A stretch of DNA of 64,000 bases from Dipteris shenzhenensis (lineage: Eukaryota; Polypodiophyta; Polypodiopsida; Gleicheniales). The stretch lies in NCBI GenBank assembly GCA_047967505.1, contig CM106539.1; one strand, 5' to 3'. The notes under the pieces were generated by a model. The model was not told the DNA's origin. It saw nothing but the letters and a program-made list of their open reading frames with translations, and did no database searches. The position numbers and the translations under genes are program-made. Below, piece after piece: positions 44,561 through 56,604 of the stretch (position 1 is the stretch's first letter; each line of letters opens with the position of its first letter).

Positions 44561-44883
44561 TGTTGAAAATGGGGAGAGGGTGAGAGACACTCAATCACAG
44601 GTTAGAGACAAGAGCTGAGGCACGAACTGATGGTGATAGATTGTGTAATCATAGCAAGTACATAGCCTCATTTATAGGCTGGGCAAGCCTTATCTTCCCA
44701 CACAGACACCTCATAGATGAGGTCACACACAAGAGAGTCTAGTTCCTATAATCTAGGGGAGGAATCACACCTACCACATGAGGTGGCACAAGTGGCCTCA
44801 AGACTCTTCGCACTCACACAATTGTAGGACACTCCTAGGACTCTAGGACCACACACACACACACTAGGACTCCGATTCCAACA
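44561..44883 (-). repeat. 5' LTR of element 2
   Basis: 323 bp. On the plus strand it begins TGTTGAAAATGG and ends ATTCCAACA, so in the element sense TGTTGGAAT...CAACA. A TATAAAT on the minus strand (about 44670-44676) is a candidate TATA box. The LTR is followed by the flank AGGCC. Confidence 0.92.
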
Positions 44884-44888
44884 AGGCC

Positions 44889-46015
44889 ATGCCTCTCATA
44901 GAAGACCTAAGGCCTCGAAAGCGAGGGCTAGGCCACTGAGCCCCAGGTCACAAAGAAGGGGAAAGGTGCAAACATACTGAAAAACCTAGGAATCCCCTTC
45001 CAAACAATCCTCACCTGTCTGCAGTGTGCACTCCCATAGGCAATGTTGGATAGTCTCCACAATAGAACGGCAACAAGCCCTAGGTGAGTCTGCCCGAATC
45101 CAGACCTCCATTAAGTTACCTCCATTAAGTTCACTGCAATCTGTCCATGAATAGAAAGCCAAAAGAAAGGCGTAATTTTTAACGAGGGATTTTCAGAGTC
45201 TCCTCCAAAAAACTTTCTGCGAATCAGCAGAATTGTGAAAATTCTCCCACGAGGAGCTCTAGAGGGCCTCTAGCCTCTACAAGTGAGCTGAAATCTCCTG
45301 ATATTACTGATTTTGTAACGGAAGAATGGAATGCTCTTCTCTTGATGACCTACATCGATCCACTGCCACTCTCGAAGATCCCACTGTAAAAGCTTTATGG
45401 GGACTCCTCTATATAGCTCAGATCCTCCACGATCCCAGAGAGAGAAGTAGGGGGTCAGGGACTAGGTGCCATTGTGAATCCGTGCCATGCTCCACATAGC
45501 CTAAGATCCTAACAGGCTGGAAAGGAACTCCCAATAAAATGTCGTGAAGATCTAGATAGCTTGCCCCTAGTCTGATCATCGAAGACCAATGCATATGCAC
45601 GTGCTTGTCCTAGTGCAATGACATAAGTTGGAACACCCATCCCGGAGAAATCCTCCATCCAACTAGAGCAAGAGACTGGCCTGTCATCTGTGTGAACCCA
45701 GTCCATGGATATGGGTGCATAAATTTTCTGAATCCTCCCTGCACTTCCTCTGAGGTGACTTACCAATTGTAATTTGTGTTCCTCTAGAAGTTTTATGAAA
45801 GCTTTCCTAGATCCCACAGAGAAGGCAGGGCCTCTCCCATCTAGACCACTGCATATAATGAGACGTGCCTTTCCATGCTCATCCACTATGCTTTCATTCC
45901 ACATGATGGGTTGCATGTCAACCTATTCCAGAGAGGAGGGGAGATTTCCATCTAGTACTATCCATCCAATCTTCACCTGAAGGACCAACTCACTATCTAA
46001 AAGTTCTTCCTCCTA
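44889..46015 (-). pseudogene. LINE-C ORF2 C-terminal region, right of the element 2 insertion
   Basis: Starts with a 136-codon open frame (45916-45509) containing PIMWNESIVDEHGK and AFIKLLEEHKLQLVSHL, typical of the segment after reverse transcriptase in plant L1 ORF2. Downstream frames give FLLAFYSWTDC and then CCRSIVETIQHCLWEC (about 45075-45030), a zf-RVT type zinc motif. The reading continues across the LTR insertion at 41977. Frameshifts and stops are present. Confidence 0.65.
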
Positions 46016-46021
46016 TCTTTG

Positions 46022-48043
46022 GAAAGAAAGAAAGAAAGAAAGAAAGTTTATTAAAGTATTCGGAAGACTGATGGGTCTATGAGACTGTGAAAATCCTGAT
46101 ACAACAAGCTGTGGTAGTGGAGCTACTAAACGAGCGTCCCTACCAATGCAAAATGCAAAAATGCAAAATGGCAGTGCTAAGTTCTAAGTACAACATAGTC
46201 ATGTCAATGGTCGACTATATATCAATCTCACCATCGTCATCAATATCATCATCATCATCATCGGCAACAGCAAGATATCAGGATGGATGAGGCAGTGGAG
46301 GCATGAAGTTGGCAATAGAGTGTTGTCGGCCACTCAGAGGTGCGGTCCTGTCACGTCTCCTGGTTGTAGCTGACCAGGGCTACTCTGACCCCTGTCGGTC
46401 AGGCTCCGACTCTAAACAAGGAGGGAATGTCCCCAAGTGTGATCTATGTGTCGATCCTCTGTCTGAGCTGTCGGGTCACACGCTTCGGGTCACGGTCATG
46501 TCGAGGCCTCATCTCGTGGGAGTCCATGTGATCTAGCTGAAAGAACTCCGTGATAGAGCTCTGAGAGGAATCAGCCGAGGAAGAAGTTTGCTCCTGTCTC
46601 CGTGCTCAGAGTATCCTCTCAAGGTGTCTAAGTGCCTCATGAATGAAACCTGCCAAACACCGCTACTCTGGGTAGGAGAGCAAACAAGCCAAAATCCCAT
46701 AACTATCCCTGAAGAGGCAGTGGAAACGCCCTCGGATCTCATAGTGCACGAGACACCTGAAGATGAAATGCTCCTCTGTCTCAACCTCCTGCATGTCACA
46801 CAGTGTGCATATGCACCTCTCCCTAGGTAGTCGCTTTGCTTTGCTGCTCTTGATGCAAAGTCTGTGTGAAGGAACCTGAAACTGCCTGAGAGATATCCTC
46901 AGCGAGTGGGGTAGGTGAATCTGAGTGTATCCTGGTGGGTCAATGAAACCCTCCGCTGTGACATGTGAGAAGTGATCTCTGTAGAAGCTAAGCTTCACTG
47001 GGAGTTCACTCGGTCCCAAAATAGGTCCAAAATGTGTGTAGCTGTCGTAGATCCTCACGGATAACCTAGTTGACCTTGTGTGATAAGAGAGGAGTAAACG
47101 GAGCATCCATACTGTACTGAAAGGGAGGTAGTCTATCCATGTGGAGCCCCAATGGCTCAAACCATCTCTCTGTATGTGCATACCAACACCTCTGGTCTCC
47201 TCCTGCTGCAAGTGCCATAGAAGAGGATAGAGCTATCCATGGTAGCCTGCTACGCCCCGAGGTGTAATTCCCATATTCCCTAACTCGGTACAGATACATG
47301 ATGACCTGAAATGCAACATCTGGTTGTAAAGGGGGTGACCCAAACTCAGCCTGAATAATCTGGTAAGGAACGCGTGACTTACCACGAATCATCCGTGATA
47401 ACATGAGAGCCTATAGTTGCTCTACATGGGCCCACTCTGTATCCGACAAGTCTGGCTCCCAACAAGGGCTACAGTACATCCCTGCTGGGCGAACCAAGGA
47501 GTCAAAAAGCAACCCCTTGGTGCATGGATCCTGAAAGTGCGAGCGGAAGCACTGCCTCTCTAGTCTGGCCAATGGAGCATACCCTCTACTCAAGCGTGCC
47601 TGCATCGCGGGTTTCAGTGTGAAGCTAGGTCCAGAGAAGATAACCCCAAGATAAGTGTATGATGGAACTATCTCAATAGATGACCCCGCAAATGTGAACT
47701 ACTCCTGACGCATGATGGCTCGAGATGTATTGAAGATCATGACCTTGGTTTTACCCAGGTTGATCTTCAAATCATGACTCACAAAAGGACTGCAGTGCGT
47801 CTAGGTGTCTATGAAGCCCCTCTGCTGAGGAAGACAAGAGAGCCACGCCATCTACGTAGAGCAAAATCTAGATCAGCGTGCCCGCAAGAGAGCAACCTAC
47901 ACCCCCCTGTGTCTGCATCATTGTCTCAAGCTCGTCAATGTAGAGGCCAAACAAAGTAGGTGACAAAGGACACCCTTGTTTAATCCCGATGGTGCTCATG
48001 ATCTTGTTTGTCCACCCGGATCCTGTCCGAACTCTGCCTGAAA
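46022..48043 (-). mobile_element. LINE-B copy A, 5'-truncated
   Basis: Homologous over its whole length to 59820-61776 of the full-length copy, in reverse orientation. It starts at TTTCAGGCAGAG (48043), within the reverse transcriptase upstream of the QGC-LSP motif, and ends in a tail that reads (GAAA)6 on the plus strand (46022-46046). Open frames include 47404-47066 and 47211-46663, matching the C-terminal domain. The catalytic box reads YVDG here instead of YADD. It sits inside LINE-C and is therefore younger than that element. Confidence 0.85.
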
Positions 48044-48129
48044 AATATTCAAATGGAGATCAAAGAAAGATATACTCAAGAGAGAGGCGGCAAGAGGCAT
48101 CCCTGACGGACTGATCTGGAAATTTGGAA

Positions 48130-49130
48130 TCTCTCCCCCCCTTACTCCTTTGGTGAGCACCTAGCTGTGGGCTGTTCTATATAGGGAGGAAACCCCTCTA
48201 ATCCATGCATTTGAAAATCCAAAGCTAAGAAGGTGACCCTATTAAAAATCCCAATCTACCATGTCATATATGCCCACTCATCCCAAGCCCTGTGTGATCC
48301 ACCTAGCAATCCTCATCGACGGGTGGAACATCTTTCCTGAATTAGTGGCGGAAATCCTCTCCTAGGAAACCTCCTGCCATAAGTAAAATGAGGAGGAAAG
48401 TCCACAAGAGACGCCTTGTCAAAAGAAATACCAAGCCTCGTACTAGTGTGCCTAAAGTCCCTACACTCCAGAAGGGTAAATAGAGAATAGTAACTCCCTT
48501 CCCTCTATCAATTAATGTCGACAGAATCTCTTCGGCACCGCCTCCTCGTCCAACTCCCCTTGTCTGCCTCGCACCGCTCCCTCGTTGGGTACAGATTAGC
48601 CTTGCCCACTCTCAAATTAGTGAGGGGCCCTCTCACATACCAGACCCTACATCTATGGCGACCTCGAACATTCCAGTCTTGGTCGCGACTTCTCAGCCAG
48701 GCTAGTGCAAGAGAACTAGAAATTTGATAAAGAGAGACATCGTCTGCCTATCCTCCTCTACTGGGACGAATCCAAGAAAGAAGGGCTTGAGAAAAATCTT
48801 CCTGGAACCAAGCACTAAAGGGTTGGCATTGAGCATAGTGCTCGTAGCTCCGAGAGTGTCAAAAGCCACATGAAAGAATCCTCATCCCAATAAATGAATG
48901 TCAGTGAGGTGCGGGGCGATGTCTTCAGGTAAGGCCACAAGCATCCAGTTCGTAGCTTGTGATCTGGATGGATGGGACCCATGGATGCATGCGAAGAGTG
49001 TGATAGAGCTCTCAAACTCCACATCCTTTTGCAACTGCAACAACTCATCTTTTGGGAGAATGCATGTTCTCGCGGCCAGTGGTAGTAGACGAGGATTGAT
49101 CGGATGGGTTGCCATTTGTCAATCAAATGT
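48130..49130 (-). pseudogene. LINE-C ORF1 remnant (DUF4283-like)
   Basis: Minus-strand frames starting at about 49126/49115 and reading on through a FHVAFDTLGATSTMLNANP segment (about 48880-48820) and a Trp-rich WLRSRDQDWNV part. The first segment resembles the start of a DUF4283 domain (G-x-F-x-V-x-F). A CT/G-rich stretch at 49200-49390 would be its leader. The endonuclease and most of the reverse transcriptase of LINE-C are missing between here and 46015, so the assignment to one element is an inference from strand and order. Confidence 0.4.
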
Positions 49131-49321
49131 GAAAGGCCAATTCAAGCCATTGAAACTCTTTCTGCCAAAAGCAAAGGAAAAGGGAGAGAGGGAAGAGCTC
49201 GGGATCCTAGAGCAAGGCTAAGGGAAGGCTAAGTTGGGGTAGAAGGAAGCTAAAGGATAAGTTAGGCGAGGGAGAGGAAAGGCTAGGAAGGCTAAGAGAG
49301 GGGAGAAGGGGCTGAAAGAAA

Positions 49322-49362
49322 GGAGGGGGGGGGGGGGGGGGAGAGAGAGAGAGAGAGAGAGA
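49322..49362. repeat. (G)n(GA)n microsatellite
   Basis: A poly-G run of about 19 bases passes directly into GA repeats. It lies in the putative leader of LINE-C. Confidence 0.95.
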
Positions 49363-49976
49363 TTTATTACCATCTGCAGAAGCCCTCACGAGGAAAAGAA
49401 ACTACTACATCTCCAAGGAGAGTAGTAGTGCATAGGACATCCCCTAGAGAGTGCATAAAGCAACTCTTCTTTTTTTTTTTGGTGAAAATTTTGATACTTT
49501 ATATTATAGAAAACGAGATATGCCAAATTACATCAACAGAAAATCTCAATGTATGACAAGTATACATCATGTTCTATATAATGAGCTTGCAGATAATCAA
49601 AGAGAGATTGCTGCAAGGAGTGCCTAAAGAAAGAGAAAGTGAAAAATGTAGGATCACCAAACACTATGATTTCTACCCTTCCATAGAGTCCATAGTGCCC
49701 AGTAACGAACCCGAGTGAAAACCAAATCTAACTCTTGTCTGGGTGGATGAATCCCAAAAGGCTAGAAGAACTTCCCAAAGGTAGCATTAGGAAATCAAAT
49801 TCTCAAACGGTGCCCAAGGAAGATCAAGAAATCACAAGTACAGGAGCAATGCCAAAGAAGATGAGGCATAGACTCCCGCGGAGCCAAACATCTATGGTAA
49901 ACAGCCAGATCAATATTTCTGCGTGCCAAAAGGTGCCCAGATGGAAGAACCCGCAACAAAACTCGCCACAAAAAAA

Positions 49977-50228
49977 CATGTTATTGGAGGGGAATTGTTT
50001 AATTCCAAATCTGTCTCAATCTGTTCCACCACCAATTTGGAGGATGATCTATTTGCCAAAGGTAATTGGCCTTTTGAGAAACCCATGGTGGAGAAAGAAA
50101 AACATGTTGTTGGAGGGGAATTGTTTAATTCCAAATCTGTCTCAATCTGTTCCGCCACCAATTTGGAGGACGATCTATTTGCCAAAGGTAATTGGCCTTT
50201 TGAGAAACCCATGGTGGAGAAAGAAGTA
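49977..50228 (-). repeat. 126-bp in-frame tandem duplication in LINE-D
   Basis: Two units at 49977 and 50103, about 97% identical by eye (differences such as GTTATT/GTTGTT, CCACCA/CCGCCA and GATGAT/GACGAT). The 42-codon unit keeps frames open on both strands, which creates apparent repeat proteins. Confidence 0.9.
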
Positions 50229-51168
50229 CTTTATATAAAGAAGAGACAGTAATATGTGACAGCCAACCTCAAAGGATGGCAAGATGACCCTGGTGAAGAA
50301 AGAGTTCAATCCTGAAGACGGTCCTCAAGCTCTAATGGCGGAACTGGTTGAAAAGACTAGAGCATACCAGTAATAGTTTGCCACATGGAACGGTAATGCA
50401 TTCAAAGCCCAAATTTTAAAGCAACCAGAGGAAAAGAAAGAATGGTTCCATCAACATGAATGACATCCGCAACTGAATGGATTCCTTTTAAGCTGAGGAA
50501 ATATGACCGTCTAGGCTCTTGCAATGCCAACAGAAGGGCAAAAGCCTTTGACCAATGTATGCTCTCAGCTATGAGAGAATTTTCGGCAACGAATCCTTAC
50601 CATTCCATTTCAAATGCGACAGGACATGCTTCCAATCCAGTAACATATTGGAGACCAGAGGTCAACCTTTGATCTTGCCATCAACATAACTCAAAAGAAA
50701 ATCCCATTGTGTGGACTGCCACCATCCAAAAGCAGGAGGGCACTCAGTTGGTTCGTCATCTTGGTTATCCTTTGGGTTGGACGGTTACTCATCGCCAACA
50801 AGCTGACTGAATACTTGCAAAACTGAAGAAAAAGGTTGAATATTGGAAAGTGGCAACATGACCTCTACATGTCCGGCTATGAATTTTCCAATCTATGTTG
50901 GTGGCCTATATACAGTAATCTACTTGCCTCTGATTATTTTCAGCAAGGCAGATTTTTTATGTCCACTGTTCAGGAAACTTTCTGGCATTCAAAACATGGC
51001 AAAAAGAGCTTGAGATTGCTCTCAGCACATCATCTCTATTCGTCAAAGATGCATGGAGGACTGAATATTCTGAGCATTCAAGTCCATATTCTTATCCACA
51101 AGGGGAAAATGATGCTGCAATTCAGGCCGAGTTTTGAGCCTTGGTTTGCCATGATGCGCCATTTGCTT

Positions 51169-52800
51169 TTACACGTTGAATAATTTCCCTCGGCCATAAA
51201 AGACCATGCCACTCTTTTGAAATGGCAACAACTTAGATTTCTGAAAATTTACATGAAGACCAGCAGCTAAACCATATAAAGATAATGCTTGCATCAAGCA
51301 AGAGAGATCCTGCTCTATATTCTGAGGTGTAAAAAATGAGTTATCTGCATAAGCTTGAGCAATCAAAGCACCGCTTCCTTGAATTTCCAAGCCATGAAGC
51401 ATGCCAATTGCTACCAGATTATCCATGTAAAAGAAAAGCATGGGATGTGTGGCTATGGCATATGAAAGTGCACTAAGCAGACAGCCCTGGCGAATCAAAC
51501 AACGAAGAGTCCAAGCTTTAGAGATGTCCCCAGATAGTATGCAAGCGGGTTTACTGTCACTGTAAAGCTAATAAATAATCTGCTGCAATTTCTGTCCAAA
51601 ACCCAATGCATGCATGGTTTGTGATATAAAATCCCATTGAATTGTGTCAAATGCTTTGGCAATGTCAACTTGCAGCGACAAGACATCCTGCTGACTATAT
51701 TTGGCATATTCTATTCCAACATAAGCATTCGCAATATTAAAAGTGATGCATGCGAGGAACAAAACCATATTGTGTGGTGTGGGATGAAAGCCATCATGTA
51801 AATACCCGTCAATATGATCAACCACCAAATTAAGTGATGATCTTGTAAATGACAGGCATAAGAGTAATAGGCCTCCAATCAAACAATGATTCACATATTT
51901 GCTTCTTTGGAAGAAGTTTTACAAGCGCTTTTTTCCAAGAATTTGGCATGCGCTGCTTTTCCCAAGCAAAATTAATCATTCGCAACAAAGTTGACTTAGG
52001 ATATCTCAGTATAAAGAAAGAATTCAAGACCATCTCATCCTCAAGATTTCCATCTACCACACGATTTTACTGCATCTGATAATTCTGTTTCAGTGAAAGG
52101 ACTTCTTAGCTCTAAAGCCTGCGCAGGAGAAACATGCTATAACAATTGACTCCATGCTGCAAGAACATCTTGTGAAGGAAGATCTGCAGTCCCGAATTGC
52201 CTAGAAAAGTGAACAGCACAAGCTACAGCAAGTTGTGCTCGAGACGAAGTCCAAACACCATCAGGCATAAGGGCCCGGTAAATATTTGCAAATTGTCTCT
52301 TGTAATGCAAACTTTTAAAAAAGTTCTTTGAGGAACAACCTTTATCTAAGAAAGCTCTCTGTCGTTCTCTTGTCTCCCATTTAATAATTTTTATATGATC
52401 ATTGCTTTGCAACCAGTGTCTAGCCCGACATAAAGATGTGCTTTCTTCGACAGACAAAGGCCAAAAATGACTAAGCTCAGTCAAAGCCTGACAAGTATGT
52501 TTGGCCTGAGCAACAGTGTCTCTCAACGTCTCACAATTATTTGCAAATTGTCTCTTGTAATGCAAACTTTTAAAAAAGTTCTTTGAGGAACAACCTTTAT
52601 CTAAGAAAGCTCTCTGTCGTTCTCTTCCATTTAATAATTTTTATATGATCATTGCTTTGCAACCAGTGTCTAGCCCGACATAAAGATGTGCTTTCTTCGA
52701 CAGACAAAGGCCAAAAATGACTAAGCTCAGTCAAAGCCTGACAAGTATGTTTGGCCTGAGCAACAGTGTCTCTCAACGTCTCACAATTATTATAGATCAT
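51169..52800 (-). pseudogene. LINE-D ORF2 (linker and reverse transcriptase)
   Basis: Open segments at 52800-52597, 52565-52137, 52060-51830, 51894-51568, 51707-51495 and 51498-51169. Motifs: SLQVDIAKAFDTIQWDF; IRQGCLLSALSYA; AYADNSF, in which the second catalytic Asp is Asn; and GLHVNFQKSK. The endonuclease is absent. A near-perfect 255-bp tandem duplication lies in the linker. The mutated catalytic box and frame breaks mean it is inactive. Confidence 0.75.
52284..52788 (-). repeat. 255-bp near-perfect tandem duplication in LINE-D
   Basis: Units begin ATTTGCAAATTG at 52284 and 52539. The only difference I see is a 5-bp loss (GTCTC) in the second unit, so the duplication is very recent. An alternative is an assembly artefact. 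Confidence 0.92.
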
Positions 52801-52967
52801 AACTATATTCTAGTACTATCATGATGTGACCTTCATAGATATATGATGTGGATGGGTGAGAGGAAGACAGCTCTGCTAAAATGTCTGGCTTCCTTGGATC
52901 ATGGGTGTTAGTTTAAGACTGAGAGTCTTTGGGTTTGGATCTGAAGTCTCGAATCAATGCTTGTCCT

Positions 52968-53495
52968 TCACGTAGAATGCCATTTTCCTGCTTTCCTAAC
53001 TTCCTTCACTTTGGTAAGTTCAATGCATCTTAGCTTGAGCTGAGTCGGATGGAGTTCTCTAGATATCCATATCTTCGTGCCCTTCAGCCTACATGTTTGT
53101 TTTAGAATCTTGATCTTAGCTGCCTTGTCACTAATGGAGATCCTCTTTTGTTGGATATTCCAAATAGCCTTTGGATCCCATTCCACTCATGGGGTCTTCT
53201 TGAGGTAGTCGATTTTGTCTTTTGTGAATGTCCCCGTGACTTGGCAGCCATCTGGTAATCCCCCCACGTGTAGGATCAGCTTGTTGACTTCTCTGGCTGC
53301 CTGTACTTTCACTTCTTTAGAGAGGTCAGCATTGTTAACCTTATTGCTAACATTTGTAGCCAGCTCCTGCTTGATTGAGCTTACCTGAGTATGTGATAAT
53401 CTCTTTACTGTGGACACCAGCAAAGGTGCTGGTGGAGATGAAGTACATTTCTGCAACACTTCCTGAATAATTTCCTGCCCTTTTTTCCCCTCCAT
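52968..53495 (-). pseudogene. LINE-D ORF1 (Transposase_22-like RNA-binding protein)
   Basis: Two frames split by one stop: 53495-53187 and 53186-52968 read through as one protein of about 175 residues. The first part has an amphipathic helix-rich region and KLILHVGGLPDG, like the start of the RRM of L1 ORF1p. The second has IWISRELHPTQLKLR and then KVKEVRKAGKW, like the ORF1p C-terminal domain. This type of ORF1 differs from the DUF4283 and knuckle type of LINE-A. Confidence 0.55.
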
Positions 53496-53700
53496 ATCAG
53501 TGTTTTTCCTTTCTAGAGCTGCAATTCTAAGCTTGAGCTCACGAATTTCCTGCTGTAAATATTAAATATGCTCTTGCAGGTCTATCATGCTCACCATTTT
53601 CTTGTGCTAAAGATATGTCTTTGAATACGGGGAGGGCCTTTTTGAGAGGACGTACGGAGGAGGGTATGAGGCTGCAATGTCTGAGTACATGGGCTTGCTT

Positions 53701-55984
53701 GGAGCGAGGTCGTGGCAAACGTCTTTGTTGGCCTGTGCAAATCGAAAAAACCATTTGCTGAGACTAACCCCCCAAGGCTAGCCCCCCCGCCCCCCCCCCC
53801 TCTCTCTCTCTCTCCCGTCTGCTCCCCCGTCTGCACCTCTCATATCAGACATGGAATTATTCTTCGAAAGGTTTGGTTCTCCATCTGCACCTCCGTCTGC
53901 TCCTCCTGTAACTTCTCCATCCGTCTGCCCTAGTTGTTAGCCACCTACCTCGAGCCTTTCACATGTCCTACACAGTAGCAACAGTCACCATACAGCAGGT
54001 GCACCGTGCAGTCGCAGAGGCAGGTGCCGCACAGCCAGGTCCATTTCAGGCCTCCAATCTGGTCGTACAGCAGGCTTGGGGGGGGAGGGGAAATGAGGCT
54101 GAGGGGGTTATAGGGAGAGGCTGACGAGGGTAGAAGGAGAGGATCCCTGGCAGAACTGCGGGCAGCTGTTCTGGCCAAGAGATGAGACGTTTTGGAGCAA
54201 GCTGCATCTTGGAACAGAGGCTACTTGGAGCAGCCAGCCCTAGAGAAGAAATGCACAATGGAGAAGCAAGAAACTAAAGCTCTTGAGGCACCCCTTTGAC
54301 TGAAAATCGTTGCAAATTGAAGATGCAACTTACACTTTCTCTTGACCTTCGAAGTGAGCCTTCACCACATGAAATTGAAGGCCGCTAAGTCTAAGAACAA
54401 TATGGATTTGAAGGCAGCAGCTTCTGGGAGCAGTACGAACTGTTTCTGGCCCTGAAGATGGATCTAGAGCAGGCACAAGTGTTGGGGCTCGAGCTGGCAG
54501 ACTGGTCCTGGAAATGGATCTGTAGCAGGCGCAATTTTGGGGGACTCGAGCTGGAAATGGAGAAAAATGCAGGCTCTGGTTTGCAGACACGAAATGCTGC
54601 CAGCATTCAAGACTTGCCAGAGAAGAGGGAACAGAGAAGCTGAAGGACTGAAAAGGAGGTGAGGGAGCTGAGGGGTTGAGAGGGATGAAGAAGGCGGGAG
54701 CAGGAGCAGGTGCACGATGGGGAGCTGTTCATGCATATATTTCCCCATTCCTATAATGCATCTATTTTGGCAATCCCTGCTACTTGAAAGCACGAGTGCG
54801 ACAAAAACCAAAAAGAAAATGCTTCAACCCTTATCTCCCTACAAAGTTGACAGGTCATGATGTTACCCCCCCTAGCTCTCGAAATCGCATCCTAGGTCAA
54901 GCATGCTCTTCACTTATGTGAGCGGATAACAAGCTAGGCTAGATACATCTTGGATAGCTACGGATAGTAAGTATCCCCTCATTCCTGATTGTGGATTATA
55001 ATGATGAAATATGAAATCAGACACCTCAACACGAAACTTATGTGCATCTTTTATTGCAGATTCCAGGTACTGCTGCTCCAACCTGTGATTTTCAAGCTCC
55101 TGTCTTCTGAAAATTGGCTTAATTATAGCTGTCCTCTCTATATGGGCCCACTGTGTAATCTATATGGGCCCACTGTGTAAAAGAGGTCCAAATGTTTAAA
55201 TACTTTCCCAAGTGCGTCTTCAATGTTTCTAATTATGGCTTCTCTATGTGCTTTTTTTTCTACACTTGAATTGCTTAGTTTGCTGTGGTTTTTGCTAGAT
55301 GTAGATCAGTGCTGTGATTCAGCTCAGCTTCTTCAGGCATCTATTGTGCTTCACTTTGATTTGCAGTGAATGTCTTTCTGCAGGTTTCATTGCATGCAGA
55401 TGCCAATTTTTGATGATCTCACGTAGGTCTTCTTGATTTGTATCTACTTCAAAGTTCTGTAGTCTGTGTGGGGAATAGTGTAGGCCAACATAATCTCCCT
55501 GTTTGCATTTTACTCATGTCCATGCTGATCTTTTAGGGCACTGTATGCACTACCTTCCTCTTGATCATCTTGAATGTTGCTATTGGCTTGTGTTGCAAAT
55601 TAAACTGCAATTTCCTCCACTGCACTACTTTTCCTTTTGCATCTTTTTGTTGCATGTCTATGCACCGATAATATGTAATAGATCATTGATAGACAATATT
55701 TCCACCTTCTGATGTTGTTGCATCTTCTTATGCTGCTTTGCTTGCAGATATTGTTCTGCTTCCCTTTGCCTATTGATATGTAATGCCAGGGCAGTTCTGA
55801 TATATGCAGTGGACGAAGTGAGCTGTACGATACATGTAGCACCATATTGAATTGTATAACATGCATACCGTACCAAAAATTGACCGTACTTGCAAAGTTT
55901 TCTACTTTCATGCCATTTTGGCACTTTTTGCTGTAAGTTTGTGTTGGGCTATCCCCATTATGGATTGGATGATGCCCTCATGGG
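53701..55984. other. no recognisable gene
   Basis: Poly-C/CT tracts near 53780-53820 suggest the leader of LINE-D. Around 54440-54570 a GGCTCGAGCTGG/CTGGAAATGGA phrase is repeated. At 55138-55180 a 21-bp unit with ATGGGCCCACTGTGTAA is duplicated. Minus-strand frames at 54330-54811 lack domains. Confidence 0.4.
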
Positions 55985-56480
55985 TTATATTATCGAGTCT
56001 ACACAAGGTCATGGCATATGTAACCAATGCATAGAGTTCTAGACGGCTTGTACAAATTCAAATATACCATATGAACAATGAAGGAGTGTAGGGTTCCCCA
56101 TGCATTGGTGAATAATAAATTTTTGCACTGTACATGTGGCACTATGCCATGTGTTGCTCTAAGATTTAATCTTAGTGTAGGGCTAGCGTTTTTTACAAAC
56201 CTGCACATGAAGTTGTATGCAAATTATTTAAACTTTCTCAATGGTTGTATTATTGATTTTTACACAAGCTTGAGACATGTGTACCCAATGTATACGGTTT
56301 TAGACAATATGCAGAGTTCAGATTTAGAATATGAATCTAGTTCAATGGAGGAGTCTATGGTTTCCCATAGATTAGTGAATAACAATTTTCTGCACCACAC
56401 TATGCCATGTGTTGCTCTAAGATTTGATCTTAGTACAAGGTTAGGGTTTGTTTACAAAACCCACACTTCTTTGTATTTCA
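55985..56480 (+). repeat. 258-bp tandem duplication
   Basis: Two diverged units sharing TATGCCATGTGTTGCTCTAA (56143 and 56401), GTGAATAAYAAWTTT and a TTAGATTTARTCTTAG-type phrase. A 192-codon plus-strand open frame (56078-56656) runs across both units. It has no recognised domain and I do not call it a gene. Confidence 0.75.
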
Positions 56481-56604
56481 ACCTGTGTGCAGTTCATTTC
56501 AACGGTATCAAACGTGCAGTTCATTTCAAATTTATCAAGCTTTCTTCAACATTGTGTCTTCTCTCCGCTCTCAGTAGTTTTTTAAACCCTTGCCCCAACC
56601 CCCC

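Larger units (their letters stand above)
41978..44883 (-). mobile_element. Gag-only Ty1/copia-type LTR retrotransposon (TR-GAG like), element 2
   Basis: A second compact LTR element of about 2.9 kb, minus strand. LTRs are 44561-44883 (5' in its own sense) and 41978-42290 (3'). The initiator-Met tRNA primer site lies next to the 5' LTR (44547-44558) and a purine tract AAGGGGGG lies next to the 3' LTR. AGGCC flanks both sides (41973-41977 and 44884-44888), a likely 5-bp target duplication. Over about 313 aligned LTR bases I count nine substitutions and one 2-bp difference, so it is young. The left LTR lacks the terminal eight bases (TGTTGAAA) present in the right one. The only gene is an intact 288- to 299-codon gag, with no pol between it and the purine tract. 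It inserted into LINE-C, whose coding region resumes on both sides. Confidence 0.88.
49471..53700 (-). mobile_element. LINE-D, decayed L1-type retrotransposon with two internal duplications
   Basis: Minus-strand order: ORF1 (53495-52968), ORF2 linker (52800-52137), reverse transcriptase (52060-51169), C-terminal zinc motif region (about 50000-49700) and a poly(A) tail seen as ten T on the plus strand (49471-49480). No endonuclease domain is found between ORF1 and the linker, only about 170 bp, so it was deleted. The 3'-end words after the tail (GGTGAAAATTTTGATACTTTA) resemble those of LINE-A. Confidence 0.75.

Noticed and set aside
49910-50252. Apparent repeat proteins on both strands
   Set aside because: They result from a 126-bp tandem duplication inside the LINE-D C-terminal region.
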